Origin: CAYUAI01 sp964442745
GTDB taxonomy: Bacteria; Pseudomonadota; Gammaproteobacteria; S012-40
DNA: 38,595 bases
Direction of reading: 5' to 3'
Assembly (NCBI GenBank): GCA_964442745.1
Contig: CAYUAI010000035.1
Span: 1 to 38,595 of the forward strand
Shown: piece after piece, positions 8,697 through 16,915 of the stretch
How positions within the stretch are numbered: position 1 is the stretch's first letter
Layout of the letters: each line of letters starts with the position of its first letter
The notes under the pieces: generated by a model
Told to the model about the DNA's origin: nothing
The model's database searches: none
The model's input: only the letters and a program-made list of their open reading frames with translations
Made by a program: the position numbers and the translations under genes

Positions 8697-9407
8697 ATGC
8701 TCCCATTAAATACGAAATTAAAAACTGACAAATATTCCACTTGCTGGAAAAATCTAACTAGGCTTAAACCTATCATTATGGCAGGCGGCCTGGTTTTATC
8801 CGCATTATTTGGGTCCATAAACAATGTATTGGCATCACCGACTCGATTATTTATCCAGGAGGAAGCAAGAACAGCCCCCTCACGGGCCATTTTTTTAGAT
8901 TTATATAATACAACGGGGGAGTGGACCACAGAAACAGAAAACCAATTACGCATCGGTACGTCTTTAGGCGAACTGGTGGCAAGCAAAAATGAATTGGGCT
9001 TAAAAAAAGCACTATTGAAAAACGTTATCGCCTATAACTTTCTCAATATGAATACCTCTTCTAACCAAACTAATATCCGTATTGGACTTGCTTACCGCTA
9101 CATCACACGCAATTTTCTGGTTAATCTAAATCCAGAATATCAACGTGCCAATGGTAGCAGTTTTGTGAATATCAATGGCGCATTTTTTCTGCCAATCAAA
9201 ACATCTCGTACCTTAGGGGCGCTACAAATAGGTGCTGAATACCTGGCGCTGGGCGATAAAACCAAGCGTAATGGCGTTGCCTTAGGGTTTCGCTGGTTGC
9301 CACGGAAAATGTTGACCATTGACATTATTGTCATGGGCGATGGCGGCACAGCCAATGACAGCACATTTAAAACGCCGGCGGCCCTAAGAATTAATTTGCG
9401 AATTTAA
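8697..9407 (+). CDS. exported protein of unknown function, possibly an outer-membrane beta-barrel
   Basis: I do not recognise the family. The 236-residue frame has a positively charged N-terminus followed by a hydrophobic stretch (about 27-46, IMAGGLVLSALFGSINNVLA) ending in a signal-peptidase-like site before SPTRLF. The mature part is rich in alternating polar and hydrophobic strands (IRIGLAYRYIT, NFLVNLNPEYQ, FVNINGAFFLP, ALQIGAEYLALG, GVALGFRWLP) and ends in LRINLRI, a pattern often seen in small beta-barrels. The start is uncertain: ATG 8697 has no ribosome binding site and lies 11 bases from a TATAAT; ATG 8778 (MAGGLVL) would leave a shorter signal peptide with little n-region charge. 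It converges with speA, with 37 bases between the stops. Confidence 0.7.
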   Translation: MLPLNTKLKTDKYSTCWKNLTRLKPIIMAGGLVLSALFGSINNVLASPTRLFIQEEARTAPSRAIFLDLYNTTGEWTTETENQLRIGTSLGELVASKNELGLKKALLKNVIAYNFLNMNTSSNQTNIRIGLAYRYITRNFLVNLNPEYQRANGSSFVNINGAFFLPIKTSRTLGALQIGAEYLALGDKTKRNGVALGFRWLPRKMLTIDIIVMGDGGTANDSTFKTPAALRINLRI

Positions 9408-9444
9408 GCCCAACATTGGACAGCATCAGTCAAGCCGCGACTTC

Positions 9445-11334
9445 TCAGGTTTCTAAATACGTGTAACCGGTTAAGCCGGCATCTAACTCCCGAATATACG
9501 CTCGTCGTTGACTTTCATTTAACCCCGCTTGATTAATTTTTTCACGATAGATACGTGATAGACCTTCAGGGGAAAAATGCACATAGCGCAACACGTCATC
9601 AATCGTGTCACCTTGTTCTGGCTCCAATAATTGATACCCACCCGCATTAGTAAACTCCAAATTGATGGAATGTGTATCCCCAAAAAGATTATGCAAATCA
9701 CCTAAAATTTCTTGGTAAGCACCGACCATAAAAATACCCAGCAAATAGGGTTCGTCCTCACTATAGTCATGCAAGGGCAAAGTGGACTCAATGCTTTCAC
9801 CATCCACATAATGATCTATCGCCCCGTCCGAATCACACGTCAAATCCTGGATGATACCACGCCGCGTTGGTCGCTCTTGCAATCGATGCAAAGGCATTAT
9901 TGGCAACACCTGATCAATGGCCCAGATATCCGGTAATGATTGAAAAATAGATAAATTGCAAAAATATTTATCCGCTAATTTCTCACTCAGCTCATCCCAT
10001 ACCTCACGATGTGCTCTCACCGCTGCTTGCAATAAGGATCTCACACTGCGACAGATCGCATAATATAATAATTCCGCTTGTGCCCGATGAGAAAGCGACA
10101 AAACACCATGGATATATAAAGTCTGAGCTTCCGCCAACCAATGTACCGCATCATGATAGGCTTCCATCGCTGAGCGCCGAGAAAGTGATTGCTTGGTTCC
10201 CCATAAATTATGTAAAATCAGCGGATCATCTTTCGCCGGCGGCACCAGATCAAGTGCCTCAGGCGCACGCTCAATATCAATGACATGAGTAATCAATACC
10301 GCATGATGCGCGGTCATTGCTCGACCCGATTCGGTAATAATATCTGGATGAGGAAAGCCACTGGATTCACAAGCTTCCCATAATGAAAAAACCACATCAT
10401 TCGCATATTCTTGCATGCTGTAGTTCATCGAACAGAAACTACGAGACCGCGTTCCTTCATAATCAACGGCAAGCCCACCCCCCACATCAATACATTGGAT
10501 ATTAGCGCCCATCCGCTGTAACTCAGCATAAAACCGTGCGAGCTCCTTCATCCCCCGCTGTATGTCGCGAATATTCGCCAGTTGTGATCCGAGATGAAAA
10601 TGAATGAGCTGCAAACTCGGCAATAAATCATTGGATTTAAGATGCTCAACCAAACTTATTATTTGGGCAGCCGACAAACCAAACTTCGAGCGTTCTCCTC
10701 CCGTATTCTGCCACTTACCTTTGCCCACCGAAGCCAAGCGTACCCGAACCCCAAGTAAGGGGGTGATATCCAGGTCTTCTGACTCTTGTAACACCAGTTT
10801 GAGCTCCGTGAGTTTTTCTATCACAATATACACCCGATGGCCCATGGCTTTTGCAATCAATGCCAAACGAATATATTCACGATCTTTATAGCCATTGCAT
10901 ATGATCAAGCCACCATTCATATTTGCATAAGCAATCACCGCCATTAATTCAGGCTTACTGCCCGCCTCCAATCCCACCCGATCCTTGCCATACGCTTGTA
11001 TCTGCTGTACCACCGTACGCTGTTGATTCACTTTGATCGGATAGACGGCAGTATATTGCCCTTGATAATCATGAACCTGTATTGCCTCGCTAAACGCCGC
11101 ATGCAATTTATCGATGCGGCTATGCAAGATATCCGGGAAACGTACCAAGACAGGGAGTGACAAACCTAACTTGCGTATATCCAGGGCAACCTGATGCAGA
11201 TCGGCATGAAGCAAGCGACCAGAACGATCCGAACATACCACTACGTGTCCTTGTTCATTAATATCAAAATACCCTTCGCCCCAGTGACAAATGTTATAAA
11301 TTGCTTTTGCCTGGTCTATATTCCAATCTTTCAT
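9445..11334 (-). CDS. speA: biosynthetic arginine decarboxylase
   Basis: This PLP-dependent enzyme converts arginine to agmatine, the first step of the arginine route to putrescine and spermidine. The 629-residue length matches SpeA (about 630-660). It has the alanine-racemase-like fold-III barrel with the PLP lysine K101 in YPIKVNQQ, the HFHLGSQL segment near residue 245, the phosphate-binding glycine run VGGGLAVDYEG, and the C-terminal active-site motif DLTCDSDGAIDHYVDG whose cysteine comes from the partner subunit. The ATG at 11334 gives MKDWNIDQAKAIYNICHWGEGYF, the family's usual start; no strong ribosome binding site is visible. It is divergent from speE. An agmatinase or agmatine deiminase is needed to make putrescine and is not in the window. 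Confidence 0.96.
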   Translation of the reverse strand: MKDWNIDQAKAIYNICHWGEGYFDINEQGHVVVCSDRSGRLLHADLHQVALDIRKLGLSLPVLVRFPDILHSRIDKLHAAFSEAIQVHDYQGQYTAVYPIKVNQQRTVVQQIQAYGKDRVGLEAGSKPELMAVIAYANMNGGLIICNGYKDREYIRLALIAKAMGHRVYIVIEKLTELKLVLQESEDLDITPLLGVRVRLASVGKGKWQNTGGERSKFGLSAAQIISLVEHLKSNDLLPSLQLIHFHLGSQLANIRDIQRGMKELARFYAELQRMGANIQCIDVGGGLAVDYEGTRSRSFCSMNYSMQEYANDVVFSLWEACESSGFPHPDIITESGRAMTAHHAVLITHVIDIERAPEALDLVPPAKDDPLILHNLWGTKQSLSRRSAMEAYHDAVHWLAEAQTLYIHGVLSLSHRAQAELLYYAICRSVRSLLQAAVRAHREVWDELSEKLADKYFCNLSIFQSLPDIWAIDQVLPIMPLHRLQERPTRRGIIQDLTCDSDGAIDHYVDGESIESTLPLHDYSEDEPYLLGIFMVGAYQEILGDLHNLFGDTHSINLEFTNAGGYQLLEPEQGDTIDDVLRYVHFSPEGLSRIYREKINQAGLNESQRRAYIRELDAGLTGYTYLET

Positions 11335-11585
11335 CTAACGACTCTGTCAGGTAAAATGCCACACAAAGAAACATGAGTTGCTGGAAATGAAAAACGTATA
11401 CCATCTTATCAAGATGATCAATTTTTGCTCGTGCGGCGATGGCCCAAACAACTCATCATGTTAATGGATGATTATCAACCATAAAACAGCGCCTAGTTTA
11501 GCGGTGCTTACGTTAGAGTTCAATGCACATCCACCACCCAAAACACCTTTAATCGTAATGTCGTCAATTGCATCAGGAATAATAA
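11335..11585. promoter_or_regulatory. speA-speE divergent intergenic region
   Basis: The 251-base spacer between divergent speA and speE must carry both promoters. An AGGA ribosome binding site lies 8 bases before the speE ATG (about 11574-11577). I see no convincing -35/-10 pair, riboswitch or operator. Confidence 0.35.
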
Positions 11586-12437
11586 ATGAATCTAGATAAT
11601 ACAACATGGTTTAGTGAAATTTGCCAAGAAAGTGGCTCAGCATTTTCGCTAAAAATAAAATGCAAACTCCATGAAGCGCAAACCCCTTTTCAGCGCATTG
11701 AAATCTACGAAACCGAACAGTTTGGCAACTTGATGACCATTGATGGATTTGTCATGTTAACCAGTCGGGATAATTTTATCTATCATGAAATGATGGCTCA
11801 TCCCGCGTTATTTTCCCATCAAAACCCTAAAAAGGTGCTCATTATCGGGGGAGGTGATTGTGGTACATTACGCGAAGTGCTCAAACACTCAGCCATCGAG
11901 CATGTCGATCAAATTGATATTGACGAACAGGTCACCCGCTTATCTGAACGTTATTTTCCTGAACTGTGCGAATCCAACCATGACCCAAGGGCACGATTAT
12001 TGTTTATTGATGGCATTCAATGGGTACATGAACAGGCTGCTGACAGTTATGATGTCATTATCATTGATAGCACGGACCCCATTGGTCCGGCGGAAGGTTT
12101 GTATTCTGAAGCATTTTATCGCCAATGCCAGCGCCTGTTAGGTGATGATGGTATTATCGTCGCACAAAGTGAGTCCCCCTTACTACACATGAAATTATTG
12201 ACTCGAATACATCAAGCCTTACGGCATACCAACTTCCTTGAAACCCATTCATTATTTTTCCCTCAGTGCAGCTACCCATCAGGCTGGTGGACAGCCACCA
12301 TGGGCAGCAAAAACCAATCATTAATCACTTTTAGAGAACAAGACGCACGACAAAAAACATTTCAGACATCCTATTATAATGCCGCCATCCATCAAGCTGC
12401 ACTCGCCGCCCCGGAGTTTTTTCACCAGCAATTATAA
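11586..12437 (+). CDS. speE: polyamine aminopropyltransferase (spermidine synthase)
   Basis: This cytoplasmic enzyme transfers the aminopropyl group of decarboxylated S-adenosylmethionine to putrescine, giving spermidine. The 283 residues show an N-terminal beta domain (WFSEICQESGSAFSLKIK, then the RIEIYETEQFGNLMTIDGFVMLT block) and a Rossmann domain. The latter has the nucleotide loop IIGGGDCGTLREVLKH (about 89-104), the acidic DQIDIDEQVTRLS segment, and the catalytic loop IIIDSTDPIGPAEGLYSEAFY. Typical family members read GGGDG.xLRE; here the loop is GGGDCGTLRE, a mild variation. Length matches E. coli SpeE (288). speD, which makes the aminopropyl donor, is not in the window. The close association with speA supports the assignment. 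Confidence 0.95.
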   Translation: MNLDNTTWFSEICQESGSAFSLKIKCKLHEAQTPFQRIEIYETEQFGNLMTIDGFVMLTSRDNFIYHEMMAHPALFSHQNPKKVLIIGGGDCGTLREVLKHSAIEHVDQIDIDEQVTRLSERYFPELCESNHDPRARLLFIDGIQWVHEQAADSYDVIIIDSTDPIGPAEGLYSEAFYRQCQRLLGDDGIIVAQSESPLLHMKLLTRIHQALRHTNFLETHSLFFPQCSYPSGWWTATMGSKNQSLITFREQDARQKTFQTSYYNAAIHQAALAAPEFFHQQL

Positions 12438-12545
12438 AAGCAAATATAGAATTACCTGACATCATAAGAACTGACTGCCAAAACCTATCGCAGTGCGATT
12501 GCTACCAGCGTTTTTGTGAGGGTCGTTATCGCTTGTCCCGTTAAC

Positions 12546-12576
12546 AAAAAAGGCCGGTAAACATACCGGCCTTTTC
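12546..12576. terminator. bidirectional rho-independent terminator between speE and amtB
   Basis: A perfect 8-bp GC-rich stem (GGCCGGTA at 12552-12559 pairing with TACCGGCC at 12564-12571) has the loop AACA. Six A precede it and four T follow, so it works in both directions between the convergent speE and amtB. Confidence 0.9.
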
Positions 12577-12593
12577 GTATGCCTAAAAGATTT

Positions 12594-13841
12594 TTATTTT
12601 CCTCCAGTGAACTCCGGATAGGCTTCTAAACCACATTCACTCACATCAACACCGTTAAATTCTTCCTCTTCCGATACCCGAATGCCAATCACCGCCTTGA
12701 GAATCCCCCAAACGATTAAACTGGCCACAAATGTCCAGACAAAAATAGTCACTAAACCGGTTAACTGAGCCACCAAGGTGGCATCTGGGTTCGATAAGGT
12801 AACGGCGAGTAAACCCCAGATAGCGACCACACCGTGCACGGAAATCGCCCCGACCGGATCATCAATTTTGATCTTATCGAGGGAAACAATAGAAAACACC
12901 ACAATGATACCACCGATGACACCAATAGCTGTCGCTAATAATGGTGAAGGATGCAATGGTTCTGCAGTAATCGCCACCAAACCAGCTAAGGCACCGTTTA
13001 AGGCCATGGTTAAATCCGTCTTACCAAACAGCAATCTAGCCGTAATCATCGCCGCAATCACACCACCAGCTGCCGCCATATTGGTGTTAACAAATACCGC
13101 CGCCACCGCATTCGCTTCTCCAACATCGGATAATTTAAGTTCAGACCCCCCATTAAAGCCAAACCATCCTAACCAAAGAATGAAGGTACCTAAGGTAGCC
13201 AGCGGCATATTACAACCGGGGATAGCATTCACCGAGCCATCCGCCCCATATTTACCTTTACGCGCGCCCAACAATAACACACCGGCCAAGGCCGCGGCCG
13301 CACCACACATATGAACCACGCCGGAACCCGCAAAATCCTGGAAACCAAGCTGATCTAAGAAGCCACCGCCCCATTTCCAAAAACCTTGCACGGGATAGAT
13401 GAGACCTGTCATGACAACAGCAAAGGCTAAAAATACCCACAATTTCATCCGTTCCGCCACCGCGCCTGACACAATCGACATCGCCGTCGCCACAAAAACC
13501 ACCTGAAAAAAGAAATCAGCCAACAAGGAATAATACGGTGCATCATCAGTACCTGCCAAAACATCTTTCAGCGCATGATCATCACCGATGAGAAAACCAA
13601 AAGAAGGGATATACCCACTGGCAGACTCGCCATACATAATACTGTATCCCATGAGCAAAAACATGATACAGGCAATCGCATACAGAGAAATATTTTTTAT
13701 TAAAATTTCAGCGGTGTTTTTTGCTCGTACCATTCCTGCTTCGAGCATGGCAAAACCCGCCGCCATCCACATAACTAATGCACCCGATATTAAAAAATAA
13801 AAGGTATCTAAGGCATAACTTAATTCTTTGACTGCATCCAC
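12594..13841 (-). CDS. amtB: ammonium transporter AmtB
   Basis: This inner-membrane trimeric channel conducts ammonium. The 415-residue protein has about eleven hydrophobic segments. It keeps the twin histidines of the pore, H177 (SGVVHMCGAAAALAG) and H336 (GAISVHGVVAIWG), plus the AMLEAGMVRAKNT, LLADFFFQVVFVATA and FILWLGWFGFNGGS signatures. The start is a GTG at 13841, supported by GGAGGG seven bases upstream; no separate signal peptide is predicted. The C-terminal tail is short (SEEEEFNGVDVSECGLEAYPEF) and contains the conserved part that contacts GlnK. It follows glnK by 37 bases in the same direction, the classic operon in which GlnK blocks the pore when nitrogen is abundant. Confidence 0.96.
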   Translation of the reverse strand: MDAVKELSYALDTFYFLISGALVMWMAAGFAMLEAGMVRAKNTAEILIKNISLYAIACIMFLLMGYSIMYGESASGYIPSFGFLIGDDHALKDVLAGTDDAPYYSLLADFFFQVVFVATAMSIVSGAVAERMKLWVFLAFAVVMTGLIYPVQGFWKWGGGFLDQLGFQDFAGSGVVHMCGAAAALAGVLLLGARKGKYGADGSVNAIPGCNMPLATLGTFILWLGWFGFNGGSELKLSDVGEANAVAAVFVNTNMAAAGGVIAAMITARLLFGKTDLTMALNGALAGLVAITAEPLHPSPLLATAIGVIGGIIVVFSIVSLDKIKIDDPVGAISVHGVVAIWGLLAVTLSNPDATLVAQLTGLVTIFVWTFVASLIVWGILKAVIGIRVSEEEEFNGVDVSECGLEAYPEFTGGK

Positions 13842-13878
13842 CGTCTATCCCTCCAAATCGCAGTGAAAATTAAATACA

Positions 13879-14217
13879 TTACAACGCATCAGAACCAGTT
13901 TCTCCCGTTCGAATACGAATCGCCTGCTCAAGATCCGTGACAAATATTTTTCCATCACCGATTTTTCCTGTCTTAGCGGCTTTAGTAATCGCTTCTGTTA
14001 CTTGCTCCACCATGTCCGCCGAAACCGCAATTTCCAACTTCACTTTAGGCAAAAAATCGACAACATATTCGGCCCCTCGATATAATTCGGTATGACCTTT
14101 TTGGCGCCCAAACCCTTTGACTTCGGTCGCCGTAATTCCCTGCACCCCAATTTCAGATAATGTTTCTCTGACATCATCTAGCTTAAATGGCTTAATAATC
14201 GCCGTAATTAACTTCAT
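13879..14217 (-). CDS. glnK: nitrogen regulatory protein P-II (GlnK)
   Basis: This is a 112-residue trimeric PII signal protein that binds ATP/ADP and 2-oxoglutarate and regulates AmtB and nitrogen enzymes. The start is the ATG at 14217 (MKLITAIIKPFKLDDVRETL), preceded by an excellent AAGGAGGAG site; a longer frame reaching 14292 is not supported. The uridylylated tyrosine is Y51 in RGAEYVV on the T-loop, and the B-loop TGKIGDGKIFV and C-loop RIRTGETG are intact. It is called GlnK rather than GlnB because of its linkage to amtB. I looked for a sigma-54 promoter (GG-N10-GC) upstream and did not find a convincing one, so its control by NtrC cannot be claimed. Confidence 0.96.
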   Translation of the reverse strand: MKLITAIIKPFKLDDVRETLSEIGVQGITATEVKGFGRQKGHTELYRGAEYVVDFLPKVKLEIAVSADMVEQVTEAITKAAKTGKIGDGKIFVTDLEQAIRIRTGETGSDAL

Positions 14218-14292
14218 TACACTCCTCCTTAAACATAAAATCTTTCTAGAAAACTTCATGGATAGCTTCTGAGTCATAGGCGCGTTTGCCAT

Positions 14293-15083
14293 CGCTATGC
14301 AACAATACCTAAAGTTTCTATAATTTTTGATTTATGTGTTGTTTTATATGTATTTTTTACGTATCAACGCAGGATTTTCCGAAGCAACTAGATACCCTAC
14401 CAAATTCCATCGTAAAAAAATCCTACATTTATGATCTAAATTTAGTGACATCAATAATGATAACACCAAGAGCTACCTTATTATCTTGTTAATAACTCCA
14501 TTTTCTCCTTGCGTAATAACAACTCACCTATCAATGAAAAGATTATACTCAGCACATGCATAGCACTCGCCATGCCATATTATTTTTATTTTTACTTTCA
14601 AATAATTGCCCTCGGCATCTCACTCTCCCAATTGATATTGCACCAAAACAGAACATACACCCTTGACAACAGCACTGTTATTGTGCAAAAAACACGTAGT
14701 CATAAGCTTGATTAAACAACGGTCTGATTAAAAAACAGCCTTATTCATCGTCTCGGCTAATTTGATCACAATGCGGCCCTTATCCTCCAAGTCATCTGAT
14801 CGTAGCGCCCCTCATCACCCTCACTTGATCCTTGATTCCACAGAAATTTTTCGTCAATCGGCCATACAACAAGTACTGCCTCCTTCAGAAAAACCCCGGT
14901 GAAATCAATTCTCATCGCGATTTTCAAACGCTAGGCGGCCCAATGTCGGCTAGCGTAATTCAAAGAAGTAGTTTATTTTTCAATCAACTCATTACAAAAC
15001 GAAACTTCTTTAAAAAATATCTGAGCAGAAAATGCTAAACTAGCAGTTAATTACTCATATTCAAAATCTATTTAGGAGTCACC
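14293..15083. other. 791-base intergenic region without a supported gene
   Basis: This spacer separates divergent glnK (minus) and ubiK (plus). It is AT-rich and contains three weak plus-strand frames: a TTG-started hydrophobic one at 14509-14715, an ATG-started 43-codon one at 14771-14902, and one at 14832-15038. None has a ribosome binding site or recognisable sequence. It must hold the promoters of both flanking operons. The size is large for such a spacer, so a small RNA or decayed gene is possible but nothing specific was seen. Confidence 0.5.
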
Positions 15084-15380
15084 ATGTTTAACCCAAGAAC
15101 CTTCGATGACTTAACCAAACGCCTTGTTGACGCACTCCCCAGCGGAGTCAAAGAAATCCACCAAGACCTTGAAAAAACACTTCACACGGTCTTGCAAAAT
15201 AATCTGAGCAAGCTCGATTTAGTCTCCAGAGAAGAATTCGATGTACAATGCGCGGTATTAGCCCGCACCCGCCAAAAAATCGAAGCACTCGAAAAGCGCC
15301 TTCAAGAACTTGAGCAACATCTCGACATTCCTCAGAACAATGGCCCCGCACCTCAAACCACGAAACCCAGCAACGAATGA
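15084..15380 (+). CDS. ubiK: ubiquinone biosynthesis accessory factor UbiK (YqiC family)
   Basis: This is a small, largely helical accessory protein that works with UbiJ in aerobic ubiquinone biosynthesis. The 98 residues comprise an N-terminal amphipathic helix region (MFNPRTFDDLTKRLVDALPSG), a central helix, the conserved VSREEFDVQCAVLARTR block, and a C-terminal coiled coil (KIEALEKRLQELEQHL, about 70-85) with a disordered tail. A TTTAGGAG ribosome binding site precedes the ATG. Its stop overlaps the comM start by 4 bp (ATGA), so the two are co-translated. The ubiK-comM pair next to glnK-amtB is a familiar gammaproteobacterial neighbourhood. Confidence 0.93.
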   Translation: MFNPRTFDDLTKRLVDALPSGVKEIHQDLEKTLHTVLQNNLSKLDLVSREEFDVQCAVLARTRQKIEALEKRLQELEQHLDIPQNNGPAPQTTKPSNE

Positions 15381-16900
15381 GTCTTGCCGTACTCTACAGC
15401 CGAGCAGAAAACGGTATTGATGCACCGCTGGTAACTGTAGAAGTGCATATTGCCAATGGCTTGCCTGGTCTATCCATCGTTGGCTTACCAGAAACCGCCG
15501 TAAAAGAAAGCAAAGACCGCGTTCGCGGCGCTATTCTAAATTCTAAATTTGAGTTTCCAATGAGGAGAATCACCGTCAACCTAGCACCGGCTGACTTACC
15601 CAAAGAAGGTGGACGTTATGATTTGCCGATTGCCTTAGGAATCTTGGCCGCCTCTGATCAAATCTCCAGCAAATCAATAAATACCTATGAATTTGTCGGT
15701 GAACTCGCATTGGGTGGCCAACTACGCCCCGTACGCGGTGTATTGCCAATAGCAATTCACGCCCACAAGGCCAATCGTAGTCTTATCCTACCCATGGACA
15801 ATGCCGATGAAGCCACGCTTGTTGAACAAGCTAAAATTTTACCGGCGGCTCATTTACTTGATGTCTGCGAGCATTTGCATACCCAACAAAAATTAACCCA
15901 ACACCCGCACCAAATAAAAAGGCAACAATCAATCTCCAATGACTTGTCACAAGTGCGCGGACAACACCAAGCTCGACGCGCACTAGAGATTGCGGCGGCT
16001 GGCATGCACAGTCTGTTGATGATAGGTCCACCGGGAACGGGAAAAACCATGCTTGCGAGTTGCCTACCCGGAATTTTACCGGAAATGTCGGAACAGGAAG
16101 CGCTAGAAACGGCAACGATTGAGTCGATCACCGGCTTGAGCTTTCACCTTGAACAATGGCGCCAACGCCCCTTTCGTCATCCGCATCACACGGCATCAGG
16201 TGTTTCTTTAGTGGGAGGAGGCAGCCAACCCAAACCAGGCGAAATTTCCCTCGCCAATAATGGCGTACTGTTTCTAGATGAGCTTCCAGAATTTGATCGT
16301 CGAGTACTCGAAGTCTTGCGAGAACCGCTGGAGTCAGGCAAAATTTGTATTTCTCGCGCCGCCCGCCAAGCCGAGTTTCCCGCTAAATTTCAACTTATTG
16401 CAGCGATGAATCCTTGCCCTTGCGGCTATTTTGGTGAAACCAACGACCGTTGCCGTTGCTCACCCCAGCAAATTCAGCGCTACCGAAATCGAATTTCTGG
16501 ACCACTACTCGATAGGATTGATATGCACATTGAAGTACCGAGACTTCCCAGAGACGCCTTGCGACCCAGCACTAATGCCTCAAAACAACAACCGATGGAA
16601 ACAAGCCTAGAAGTGAGAAAACGTACAACACGAGCACGCCTGAGACAACAACAGCGTAGCAGTATAGCCAATGCGCTATTAACCAACCAAGCTATTGCAC
16701 AACACTGCCAACTAGCCGCTAACGATCAAATGCTATTAGAAAGCGCCATGGAAAAATTTCAGCTATCGGCAAGAGGCTACCATCGAATTCTAAAAGTTGC
16801 TCGCACCATCGCCGATCTGGCCGAAAGCCAAACCATTACCACAGCCCACTTGAGTGAAGCATTAAGTTATCGAAACTTTGATCGAAAACTTATTGATTAA
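15377..16900 (+). CDS. comM: YifB/ComM family Mg-chelatase-like AAA+ ATPase
   Basis: ComM is a hexameric helicase that promotes branch migration when incoming DNA recombines during natural transformation; the E. coli relative is YifB. The 507 residues show an N-terminal ChlI/Lon-like domain (SLAVLYSRAENGIDAPLVTV and ITVNLAPADLPKEGGRYDL, about 1-170). An AAA+ module follows with Walker A GPPGTGKT (217-224), Walker B VLFLDELPEF (DE at 301-302), and a cysteine cluster C347, C349, C359, C361 in MNPCPCGYFGETNDRCRC that probably binds a metal. A C-terminal helical lid follows. Length equals the family norm. It overlaps ubiK by 4 bp and converges with chpA only 15 bases downstream. A competence role is inferred from the family. 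Confidence 0.94.
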   Translation: MSLAVLYSRAENGIDAPLVTVEVHIANGLPGLSIVGLPETAVKESKDRVRGAILNSKFEFPMRRITVNLAPADLPKEGGRYDLPIALGILAASDQISSKSINTYEFVGELALGGQLRPVRGVLPIAIHAHKANRSLILPMDNADEATLVEQAKILPAAHLLDVCEHLHTQQKLTQHPHQIKRQQSISNDLSQVRGQHQARRALEIAAAGMHSLLMIGPPGTGKTMLASCLPGILPEMSEQEALETATIESITGLSFHLEQWRQRPFRHPHHTASGVSLVGGGSQPKPGEISLANNGVLFLDELPEFDRRVLEVLREPLESGKICISRAARQAEFPAKFQLIAAMNPCPCGYFGETNDRCRCSPQQIQRYRNRISGPLLDRIDMHIEVPRLPRDALRPSTNASKQQPMETSLEVRKRTTRARLRQQQRSSIANALLTNQAIAQHCQLAANDQMLLESAMEKFQLSARGYHRILKVARTIADLAESQTITTAHLSEALSYRNFDRKLID

Positions 16901-16915
16901 TGACTCAATCGCCGC

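Noticed and set aside
12778..13314. 178-codon plus-strand frame opposite amtB
   Set aside because: Antisense shadow of a well-supported membrane protein; composition is the expected complement of AmtB codons.
14509..14715. 68-codon hydrophobic frame upstream of ubiK
   Set aside because: Starts with TTG, no ribosome binding site, no recognisable family; one hydrophobic stretch alone is not enough.
14218..14720. Sigma-54 promoter for glnK-amtB
   Set aside because: Near matches were found, but none has GG and GC at the required 10-base spacing.
14771..15038. Two short overlapping frames (14771-14902 and 14832-15038), one faintly like the start of a HemP-type protein
   Set aside because: The conserved HNG..YRLR..R..KLILTK core of HemP is absent in every frame, and there is no ribosome binding site.
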